Assembly (NCBI RefSeq): GCF_944388875.1
Contig: NZ_CALXKQ010000025.1
Span: forward strand, 1 to 38,273
DNA from: an uncultured Brachyspira sp.
GTDB lineage: Bacteria; Spirochaetota; Brachyspiria; Brachyspirales; Brachyspiraceae
DNA length: 38,273 nucleotides
Direction: 5' to 3'
The first letter of the stretch is position 1. Every line of letters starts with the position of its first letter. A program made the translations under genes and the position numbers. The notes beneath the pieces were generated by a model. That model saw only the letters and a program-made list of their open reading frames with translations. It ran no database searches and was not told where the DNA came from. Below are positions 24,833 to 31,767 of the stretch, piece after piece.

Positions 24833-24881
24833 TATTAATTATTAATAAGTATATTATATTAAATAATAAAATTTATTTCAA
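24833..24881 (-). promoter_or_regulatory. katA promoter with PerR-like 7-1-7 box
   Basis: On the minus strand: TTGAAA (24876-24881), 17 bases, TATAAT (24853-24858), then TATTAAT-T-ATTAATA (24833-24847) across the expected start point. The 7-1-7 layout with an AAT-N-ATT core is that of Fur/PerR boxes (PerR: TTATAAT-N-ATTATAA). Upstream, TGTATTTTTTTACA at 24891-24904 carries the same TGTA-N6-TACA half-sites as the recA box but matches it in only about 15 of 20 positions. Confidence 0.72.
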
Positions 24882-25020
24882 GTGCTTATATGTATTTTTT
24901 TACAAATACAGTAAATATAAATTTTGTATTTTTTATAGTAAATCTTATAAAATATTTTAGAAATAAGTCCATTTTATAATAATTATTAACATCTATATGA
25001 TACAAAATGATTTAAAATAC

Positions 25021-25225
25021 AAAAAACCAATGCCTCAATTTAGTTTAATTCTAAACTGAAACATTGGTTATAATTTTTATATTGCTATGATGTATTATTT
25101 TTGTTGGATATTAGATTGTCTTGTCTTGTAAATTATTTAACATTTTCTTAAAATACAATTATTACTAACAATTAATATTATATATATAAAATAAAAAAGA
25201 CAAGTTATTTAAGATAAATAAAACA
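25021..25225. repeat. direct repeat copy A with terminator hairpin
   Basis: About 205 bases matching 27103-27366. The first 49 bases are identical: the hairpin AACCAATG (25025-25032) / CATTGGTT (25062-25069), with an inner TTTAG/CTAAA stem. On the minus strand it ends in a T-run, so it can act as a terminator. Homology continues, with indels, up to ATAAAACA. Copy A holds only two TGTCT units (25117-25126), copy B fifteen. Confidence 0.85.
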
Positions 25226-25964
25226 TATTATCATCAGTATTCCATTGATATATGAAATATATTTTTAATTTTTAACATCTTTAATTATATTACAAAATTA
25301 ATTAAGGTAATATTTTATACATTATATAGCAATCAATTATAATATATAAAACTTCAGTCTTTTTAGTTTTCCATTCCGAAGTCATTCACTTCTGTGTCAA
25401 AGCTTCAACAATAATTAAAAAATACTAAATTAAAACACTATAAATATTAACCAATTTAGCTTTACATAAGTAAAATATATTCTAGGAAAGAAATCAATCT
25501 CTGAGTGTTATAAAAATATGTATATCTTTTAGTTTTTTTATAATTCTACTCCAATATTTTTATTTAATTTTTAGTAAAATTTATATTAATATATTTCATA
25601 TATTATTTCAACTACAATGTCATATCTTAGTGCAGATAAATGAATATATTATTGTTCTTTGTTTTCAAACAATACTCATAAAAAATACTTGTTTTACTTG
25701 AATAATATTAACAATAGCTTTTATAGTTTTATATTTTATTAGACCAACAATAAAAAATAGATATAGCTATTGCCAATTTATTTAAAAAGAGTTAAATATT
25801 TTCACATTTTTAATACCTTCTGAACTATAAATAATTTAAATTATAGTATAATTTTTACTCATAATGTCTCTTTCTTTATTTAGAATAAAAAATACACAAA
25901 AAACACATTCCTAAATATGTAACTTATAATTTATGAATTATCATAAAATTATATATATGTTCAT
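25226..25964. other. 739-bp A+T-rich non-coding region downstream of the methyltransferase
   Basis: I find no convincing gene. A G+C-richer patch at about 25360-25405 could on the minus strand encode a 12-residue C-terminal scrap (Phe-Asp-Thr-Glu-Val-Asn-Asp-Phe...), perhaps decayed gene debris. Positions about 25810-25920 resemble about 37961-38110: the 17-base ACTATAAATAATTTAAA (25824-25840 and 37976-37992) and AGTATAATTTTT are exact, and both copies end in a similar CACA-TCCTAA segment. Confidence 0.5.
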
Positions 25965-27020
25965 CTATAACCAAAATTTATCTCTAAAATTATCACGCCA
26001 TTTTCTTATTGGTATCCACCAAGCAATAGAATCTATAACTTTTTGTACTGCATATTCTAATTTACTAATTCTATCAAGATTTTTTAATATATAATCAAAA
26101 AACCTCATTTCGTTCATATAAAAAATAGAATTTTTCATATATTCATTATAATTAGACATAAAAATATCAAATATTTCATTTGCAAATTCATTAGTATAAT
26201 ACTTTTGCATATAACTTCTCAATTTTTCTATTTCTAAAATAGAAAATCCTAGACCAAAATTACTACTTTTCATATATATATCATTAATATCTTTTACACC
26301 AGGACCATATTTATAATAATTAACACAAAATGGATTACTTCTATAACATATATTTGAAATAATTTTTATGTTATTATAAAGTTCTTCTTTAGTATTATGT
26401 AACTTAATACAACCCATTGTTGAATAGGAATCTATATCATAATTATATAATCTATATTTATCCGCTGACCAAGATTCAAAAATAAAGCTTGGACCCCATT
26501 TATTAGGGGATATATAATCTATTATGTCGTGAAGTATTACTATAGTATCTTTATGCATATATGGTATAGTAAAAATCAAATCAAATAATGGAAATGGATG
26601 GGTATGTCCCCCATCTATAAATACTAAATCTAATTTTAGATTTTTAGGTATGATATTTTCTATATCAAAAACAGTCTTACCAATATTTAAATGATAATGT
26701 TTCTGTTCTTCTATACTGCAAAACCCATATACTGCCTGACCTACAAATTCTTTATTATCATTAATATCTATTGCATATAAATTAAAATCATCTCTATTTA
26801 GCAAACCTGATTTTAACATGCATAAAGATGATACACCATTAAAAACACCTATTTCTAATGCATTTTTTATATTATTATTTTCTATAATAGACATTAAAAA
26901 TCGAGTTTGTTCTAATCCCATTAAAGATGTATATTTAGCTCCATATTCATAAATTATATCATCAAATTTGTTACCTTTTATTTCATATTTTTCATTGTAA
27001 AATAAATTATGATTATACAT
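25965..27020 (-). CDS. SAM-dependent methyltransferase (Methyltransf_24-like), probable surface-glycan gene
   Basis: A 351-residue protein with a Rossmann methyltransferase domain: motif I Ala-Leu-Glu-Ile-Gly-Val-Phe-Asn-Gly-Val-Ser-Ser (about 56-67), Leu-Tyr-Ala-Ile-Asp-Ile-Asn-Asp (about 84-91), then Leu-Asp-Leu-Val-Phe-Ile-Asp-Gly-Gly-His-Thr-His (about 129-140) and Ile-Val-Ile-Leu-His-Asp. These fit the CmcI/Methyltransf_24 group that often modifies glycans. The tail, Ile-Ala-Trp-Trp-Ile-Pro-Ile-Arg-Lys-Trp-Arg, is amphipathic and basic and resembles membrane-docking ends of cell-surface polysaccharide enzymes. The gene is bracketed by direct repeats and has long non-coding flanks, which suggests acquisition as a cassette. 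Confidence 0.75.
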   Translation of the reverse strand: MYNHNLFYNEKYEIKGNKFDDIIYEYGAKYTSLMGLEQTRFLMSIIENNNIKNALEIGVFNGVSSLCMLKSGLLNRDDFNLYAIDINDNKEFVGQAVYGFCSIEEQKHYHLNIGKTVFDIENIIPKNLKLDLVFIDGGHTHPFPLFDLIFTIPYMHKDTIVILHDIIDYISPNKWGPSFIFESWSADKYRLYNYDIDSYSTMGCIKLHNTKEELYNNIKIISNICYRSNPFCVNYYKYGPGVKDINDIYMKSSNFGLGFSILEIEKLRSYMQKYYTNEFANEIFDIFMSNYNEYMKNSIFYMNEMRFFDYILKNLDRISKLEYAVQKVIDSIAWWIPIRKWRDNFRDKFWL

Positions 27021-27102
27021 ATTTACTCCTTAAAATAAAATTAAAAAACATATTTTTTAATTAATCCTTAATTTAAATAATTAGAAAATTATTTAAAAAC
27101 AG

Positions 27103-27151
27103 AAAAAACCAATGCCTCAATTTAGTTTAATTCTAAACTGAAACATTGGTT
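27103..27151 (-). terminator. lysS terminator hairpin
   Basis: On the minus strand AACCAATG (27151-27144) and CATTGGTT (27114-27107) pair, with an inner CTAAA/TTTAG-type stem, followed by TTTTTT. It is identical to the hairpin at 25021-25069. Confidence 0.8.
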
Positions 27152-27195
27152 GTAATTTTTAATATATGATATATTATTTGTATATATTAGATAAG

Positions 27196-27270
27196 TGTCT
27201 TGTCTTGTCTTGTCTTGTCTTGTCTTGTCTTGTCTTGTCTTGTCTTGTCTTGTCTTGTCTTGTCTTGTCT
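27196..27270. repeat. TGTCT pentanucleotide microsatellite, 15 perfect copies
   Basis: Fifteen uninterrupted TGTCT units followed by TGT, in the non-coding stretch between the lysS stop and its terminator. The homologous site at 25117-25126 has two units. It is not within a reading frame I can support. Confidence 0.95.
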
Positions 27271-27375
27271 TGTAAATTATTTACCATTTTATTAATATCC
27301 TACCATTAATAGTAAGTATTATAATATATATAATAAAAAATACAAGTTATTTATTATAAATAAAACAGCATTATA

Positions 27376-28908
27376 CTATTCCAATTTTCTCATCTGAGGG
27401 AAAAGAATAGTATCTCTAATACTAGGCACATTTAAGAAAAGTATAGCCATTCTATCAATACCTATTCCAAGTCCTCCTGTAGGAGGGAGTCCGTATTCCA
27501 AAGCATTAATATAATCCAAATCCATATCCATAGTTTCATCTTCACCTCTTGCTTTTGCTTTTAACTGTTCTTCAAAACGTTCTTTTTGATCTATCGGATC
27601 ATTAAGCTCGCTGAATCCATTTGACATCTCCATTCCGCCTATAAATAACTCATATCTTTCTGTAATGTCTGGATTATCGGGATATGATTTTGAAAGCGGA
27701 GAAACTGCTTTAGGATAATTAATAACAAATGTAGGCTGTATTAACTTCTCTTCAACTCTTTCCTCAAATACGGCTACCATTACTTCCCATTTACTAGGTT
27801 TTGTTTTTGAAGTATCTATTTCTATTCCTATAGATTTTGCTTTTTCTATTGCCTCATCATCTGACTGTATAGCATTAAAATCAAGTCCTGAATGCTCTTT
27901 TACTAAATCAACCATAGGAACTCTTGCAAAATGAGGTTTAAAATTAATTTCATAATCTTTATACTGTGAAGTATATTTTCCATTTAATTTGAAACATACT
28001 TTAGAAAATACGTCCTCCACTAATTCCATAACCTTATGAAAATCAGCATAAGCCATATATGCTTCCATCATAGTAAACTCTGGATTATGTTTTGTTGATA
28101 TTCCTTCATTGCGGAAGTTCCTATTAAGCTCAAATACTTTATCGAATCCTCCTACAATAAGTCTTTTCAAATAAAGCTCTGGTGCTATTCTCAAGTAAAG
28201 TGTCATATCCAAAGTATTATGATGCGTAACAAAAGGCTTAGCCTTAGCTCCTCCAATTAGAGGATGCATCATAGGAGTTTCCACTTCTAAAAAATCATGA
28301 TCTATCATAACTTCTCTTATAGCTGATATCATTTTTGAACGTTTAATAAAAGCCTCTTTTACATCATCATTCATTATTAAATCTACATATCTTTGTCTAT
28401 AGCGAAGTTCAGTATCAGTAAGTCCATGAAATTTTTCAGGCAATGGATTAAGAGATTTTGTAAGAAGCGTTAATTCACTTGCGTATATAGTTATTTCACC
28501 TGTTTTAGTTTTAAAAACAGTTCCTTTTACACCTACAATATCACCTATATCTATTAATTTTTTAAATACTGTATTATAAAACTCATCTCCTAATTTATCT
28601 CTTTGTATATAAGCCTGAATTGTACCTTCAGAATCTTTTATAGTTAAAAACGAAGATTTACCCATTACTCTGTAAAGCATGATTCTTCCAGCAATAGCTA
28701 CTTCTGTTTCATTCTTTTCTAATTCTTCAAATTTATCTGCTATATCCTTAGACTTATAAGTTACATCATAACCATTTGGGAAAGGATTAATTCCCATGCT
28801 TCTTAAAGTATTTAATTTTTCTTTTCTGTTTTCTTTTTCTGCATTTTTTTCTACGGCAGTATTTTTTTCATTTTGCGTATTTTCAGAATTATTTTGATTT
28901 TCTGACAT
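27376..28908 (-). CDS. lysS: lysyl-tRNA synthetase, class II
   Basis: A 510-residue class II enzyme that charges tRNA-Lys. A charged, Asn/Glu/Lys-rich N-terminal tail (about 1-30) precedes the OB-fold anticodon-binding domain (about 65-160). The catalytic core has motif 1 around Phe-Leu-Glu-Val-Glu-Thr-Pro-Met-Met, motif 2 Phe-Arg-Asn-Glu-Gly-Ile-Ser-Thr-Lys-His-Asn-Pro-Glu-Phe-Thr, and motif 3 Gly-Leu-Gly-Ile-Gly-Ile-Asp-Arg near the C-terminus. GAGAGG lies upstream of the ATG. All motifs are intact. It is followed by the variable TGTCT array and a hairpin terminator. Confidence 0.97.
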   Translation of the reverse strand: MSENQNNSENTQNEKNTAVEKNAEKENRKEKLNTLRSMGINPFPNGYDVTYKSKDIADKFEELEKNETEVAIAGRIMLYRVMGKSSFLTIKDSEGTIQAYIQRDKLGDEFYNTVFKKLIDIGDIVGVKGTVFKTKTGEITIYASELTLLTKSLNPLPEKFHGLTDTELRYRQRYVDLIMNDDVKEAFIKRSKMISAIREVMIDHDFLEVETPMMHPLIGGAKAKPFVTHHNTLDMTLYLRIAPELYLKRLIVGGFDKVFELNRNFRNEGISTKHNPEFTMMEAYMAYADFHKVMELVEDVFSKVCFKLNGKYTSQYKDYEINFKPHFARVPMVDLVKEHSGLDFNAIQSDDEAIEKAKSIGIEIDTSKTKPSKWEVMVAVFEERVEEKLIQPTFVINYPKAVSPLSKSYPDNPDITERYELFIGGMEMSNGFSELNDPIDQKERFEEQLKAKARGEDETMDMDLDYINALEYGLPPTGGLGIGIDRMAILFLNVPSIRDTILFPQMRKLE

Positions 28909-29029
28909 TAAAATATACCTCTCAAATTATTTGTTATTTGTGAAAAACATTATATAAAATATATATTAAAAATAAAAAAAATTCTATAAAAAAATTTATA
29001 TTTGTTTTCTTATAATACGTTTTTTCAAA

Positions 29030-29731
29030 CTATTTACCAAACTTAATTTTTTGTTTTATGAAAGATACGAATTCAAACTTTTTATCAATGAACTTTCCCA
29101 TAATTCCTATAGCCTTACCCATTGTAAAAGCTGCAAGTACAGTTCCTATACCAAGCCCTTTTATATGTCCTAAAAAAACAAATGTAATTATTGCTGTTGT
29201 CAAAAGGCATGTTACATCAAAGATTATTTTTACTTTAGGATATTGAACTTTTATTATATTTGATAATTCCCTTGGAAATAAATCTGTAGGTATTATAGGA
29301 AGCCCGCATCTATTTGATAAAACTATTCCGAAACTAATTACAACGTAGCTTATTATAAAATATATTATTCTGTATGCCATATTCAAAGGAAGATGATTTA
29401 TCCATAATACATGTATATCTACAAACTTACCAAAAAAGAACCCTACAACGAAACTAAATAAATATTCACCTACAAATTTTCTTCTTAATATCATAAGAAT
29501 GAGTACCAGCAAAGATTGGAAAATATATGTAAATGTTCCTAATGAAATATTTGGTATTACCTCTGAAAAAGCATAAGGCACACTTGATATAGCAGATATA
29601 CCAGAGCCTGAATAAAGCATTAAAACAACTCCGAAACTATTCATAATAATAACTAGAATTAATGCTAATTCTCCGCTTATTATAAAGTGCTTATTTTGAT
29701 TATGTAATAAAAGATGATCTTCTGCTGTCAT
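29030..29731 (-). CDS. YczE/YyaS/YitT-type membrane protein
   Basis: A 233-residue membrane protein with five or six helices. It resembles the DUF6198/YczE group: an early Asn-Ser-Phe-Gly-Val-Val-Leu-Met segment, Phe-Phe-Phe-Gly-Lys-Phe-Val-Asp near residue 100, Gly-Leu-Pro-Ile-Ile-Pro-Thr-Asp (about 143-150) and Gly-Ile-Gly-Thr-Val-Leu-Ala-Ala-Phe-Thr-Met-Gly-Lys (about 195-207). Function in this family is poorly known. GAGG precedes the ATG. It is 121 bases from lysS on the same strand and has its own promoter. Confidence 0.78.
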   Translation of the reverse strand: MTAEDHLLLHNQNKHFIISGELALILVIIMNSFGVVLMLYSGSGISAISSVPYAFSEVIPNISLGTFTYIFQSLLVLILMILRRKFVGEYLFSFVVGFFFGKFVDIHVLWINHLPLNMAYRIIYFIISYVVISFGIVLSNRCGLPIIPTDLFPRELSNIIKVQYPKVKIIFDVTCLLTTAIITFVFLGHIKGLGIGTVLAAFTMGKAIGIMGKFIDKKFEFVSFIKQKIKFGK

Positions 29732-29758
29732 TGATTTACCCTCAATTTTTTAATATAG

Positions 29759-29815
29759 TACGTATACTTATTATTTTTTACGTATATATTATATAGCTAA
29801 TTATATATTAATCAA
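29759..29815 (-). promoter_or_regulatory. promoter with two TACGTATA sites 20 bp apart
   Basis: On the minus strand: TTGATT (29810-29815), 16 bases, TATAAT (29788-29793). Two TACGTATA octamers at 29759-29766 and 29779-29786 are exactly 20 bases apart, about two helical turns, between the -10 and the ribosome-binding site. CG-containing octamers are rare in such A+T-rich DNA, so they may bind a regulator. Confidence 0.5.
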
Positions 29816-29831
29816 GAAATTTTTTATAAAT

Positions 29832-30141
29832 CCCGCCCTTTATTCTTTATAGTTTTTTCTGTAGTTGAAGTTGTTATTATATTTATAGCTTTATTAGGAA
29901 TTTTAGCACCCGCCCAAGATTTTTTTAAATTTAAGACTTTACTCTACGCACGGTGAGCGAAATTTTAAATATAGTAAAAATTAGAATTCAAAATTGATAT
30001 ATACTTATAGCTTTATTCTACGTGCGGTGAAGATATCATATAGCTAAATAAAATTTTGGGTGGGTTTTATAATTGCAGTATTATTTTTAAAGAAGTGTAA
30101 AGTAAAAATAACAAATAAAAGTTTTAAATATATAGGGCGGG
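29832..30141. repeat. 310-bp structured dispersed element, copy 2
   Basis: Same layout as 17801-18110: CCCGCCCTTTAT (29832), CCCGCCCAAG (29909), CTCTACGCACGGTG (29942), TTCTACGTGCGGTG (30015), TTGGGTGGG (30056-30064) and TATAGGGCGGG (30131-30141). In copy 2 the inner C-rich block is CCCGCCC and its partner GGGTGGG; in copy 1 they are CCCACCC and GGGCGGG. The substitution keeps one strand pairing through G-U, which hints at structure conservation. It lies directly upstream of the DUF285 repeat gene. Confidence 0.8.
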
Positions 30142-30210
30142 ATTTTTTGATAAAATTGCAAAATATGAAAAAGAATATAGAATAATAAAAAAGAATAAGG
30201 AAACATAATA

Positions 30211-31257
30211 ATGAAATATAAACCTCAAACTAAAGAAGAATTAATAATTTTAATACAAGATGAAAATATTTATTTGGGCGATATAGATACAAGTTTAATA
30301 ACAGACATGAGCGAATTGTTTAAAAACAGTAAGAGAGTAAATTTTGAAGGACTTGAAACTTGGAATACTTCTAATGTTGTTAATATGAGCAGTATGTTTG
30401 AATTGGCAGAAAATTTTAATTATAATATTAATAGCTGGGACGTTTCTAAAGTTGAAAATATGTCAAAGATGTTCAACTATGCTGTTATATTTAATCAGCC
30501 TCTTAATAACTGGAATATCTCTAATGTTAAAAATATCAGCTTTATGTTTTATAATTGCTTCAGGTTCGATCAGCCTTTGTATAAATGGGATACTTCAAAT
30601 ATTGAAACTTTACATGTTACATTTTTTGGCTGTAAGAATTTTAATCAGAATATAGAAAATTGGAATGTTAGCAATGTAAAAGATATGCGTTATACTTTTT
30701 ATGAATGTTCTAATTTTAATCAGCCTTTAAATAATTGGGATACTTCAAATGTTACCGATATGTCCGGTATGTTTTCAAAAGCTAATAAATTTAATCAGCC
30801 GCTTGATAAATGGAATACTTCAAAAGTTATAAATATGGAAGTTATGTTTTATTATGCTTTGAGTTTCAATCAGAATATAAATTCTTGGAATGTAAGCGAA
30901 GTTAAGTATATGAATGATATGTTTTTTGCAGCAGAAAGTTTTAATCAGTCAATAGAAAATTGGGATATTAATAAATATTGTGATATTAAAGATATTTTTT
31001 CAAGTTCTTATAATAATATGAAATCAATATTGAAAATTTATTTTATTGCTAAAGGTAATTATAAAAAACAATTGCTTTCTATGCTTGAAAACTGCAATAT
31101 AAAAGAAGTGTATAAAGAAGTTTTGAAATATAATAAATTAAAAGATTTTATAAAGAAATTAGAGAATATTTATTATGAAGAATTAAAAGAATTTATTGAA
31201 AATAAAAAAAATATTTTAAATGAATATAAACAAAAATCAAAAAATAAAATGATTTAG
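30211..31257 (+). CDS. DUF285/BspA-like leucine-rich repeat protein
   Basis: A 348-residue protein with about nine 25-residue units of the type Phe-Asn-Gln-Pro-Leu-Asn-Asn-Trp-Asp-Thr-Ser-Asn-Val-x-x-Met-x-x-Met-Phe (about residues 30-260), the DUF285 repeat of mycoplasmal and BspA-type surface proteins. No signal peptide or lipobox is visible, unlike most surface members, so location is uncertain. The last 85 residues are Lys/Glu-rich and probably coiled. AAGGA precedes the ATG. It is flanked upstream by the 310-bp element and downstream by the MITE-like element. Confidence 0.82.
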   Translation: MKYKPQTKEELIILIQDENIYLGDIDTSLITDMSELFKNSKRVNFEGLETWNTSNVVNMSSMFELAENFNYNINSWDVSKVENMSKMFNYAVIFNQPLNNWNISNVKNISFMFYNCFRFDQPLYKWDTSNIETLHVTFFGCKNFNQNIENWNVSNVKDMRYTFYECSNFNQPLNNWDTSNVTDMSGMFSKANKFNQPLDKWNTSKVINMEVMFYYALSFNQNINSWNVSEVKYMNDMFFAAESFNQSIENWDINKYCDIKDIFSSSYNNMKSILKIYFIAKGNYKKQLLSMLENCNIKEVYKEVLKYNKLKDFIKKLENIYYEELKEFIENKKNILNEYKQKSKNKMI

Positions 31258-31276
31258 TTTAGTATTAAATATGTTA

Positions 31277-31624
31277 TATATACTGAAAATTTTTAAATTT
31301 ATTAATTTTAGTTTTTAAATTTTCTTATTTGTATGGGGTTTTGCCCCAACCCCCACTTCTTTTGCGACCGAAGGAAGTGCCTGTGGTATTGCCACAAAGA
31401 AGCTTATATCCTCGATAAACTCGGATATGCTTCGCGAAGAACTGCATTTAACGAAGTCCACCTTTGGTGTAGTATTAATTTAGGTTATATATTATATTTA
31501 ATAGATATATTTTTAATATAAAGTTCTAGCAATTGCGTTTTTTGCAACTTTTTTGAGCGACAAAAAAGTTGATAATTTTATACAAAGTTCATCTGTTGAC
31601 AAACTTAAAAATTTTCAGTATATA
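31277..31624. mobile_element. 348-bp MITE-like element with perfect 20-bp terminal inverted repeats
   Basis: TATATACTGAAAATTTTTAA (31277-31296) is the exact inverse of 31605-31624; allowing one mismatch, the arms are 24 bases. The interior (31330-31460) is markedly G+C richer than its surroundings and folds into several hairpins: GGGG/CCCC, GTGG/CCAC and AACTTTTTTG (31546-31555) / CAAAAAAGTT (31561-31570). No transposase. TA dinucleotides flank the arms, compatible with a TA target as for IS630/mariner-type elements. Interpretation as a non-autonomous element is inferred. Confidence 0.75.
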
Positions 31625-31701
31625 AACTTATTTTCAAATAAATTACTACTAATATTATACTTCAATAAAATAATTTCATTGCTTTATATTAATTAAATAA
31701 T

Positions 31702-31732
31702 AAAAAGGCGATACCTTAAAAAAGATACCGCC
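31702..31732 (-). terminator. terminator of the alpha-2-macroglobulin gene
   Basis: On the minus strand GGCGGTATC and GGTATCGCC pair with two G-U wobbles around TTTTTTAA and are followed by TTTTTATTATTT, about 36 bases after the stop. Confidence 0.85.
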
Positions 31733-31767
31733 CTTAAAATTTTATTCTAACAATTTAATATATTAAA

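Larger units (their letters stand above)
27103..27366. repeat. direct repeat copy B, downstream of lysS
   Basis: Second copy of the sequence at 25021-25225, with the same orientation. It starts ten bases after the lysS stop on the minus strand and ends in the hairpin described separately. Most of the length difference from copy A is the expanded TGTCT array. The two copies enclose the methyltransferase gene and about 1.9 kb in total. Confidence 0.85.

Noticed and set aside
24891..24904. Fourth recA-type operator upstream of katA (TGTATTTTTTTACA)
   Set aside because: Half-sites fit, but only about 15 of 20 positions match and catalase is not an expected SOS gene. Likely chance in A+T-rich DNA.
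25360..25405. Possible gene remnant on the minus strand (Phe-Asp-Thr-Glu-Val-Asn-Asp-Phe...)
   Set aside because: Only about 12 codons between stops, and no recognisable family. Not enough to call a pseudogene.
27196..27270. CRISPR-like array
   Set aside because: Units are five bases long with no spacers. It is a simple microsatellite, and no cas genes are present.
31333..31521. 62-codon frame inside the MITE-like element
   Set aside because: It runs through the hairpins of the element, lacks a ribosome-binding site and shows no protein-like pattern. The high-G+C structure explains the open frame.
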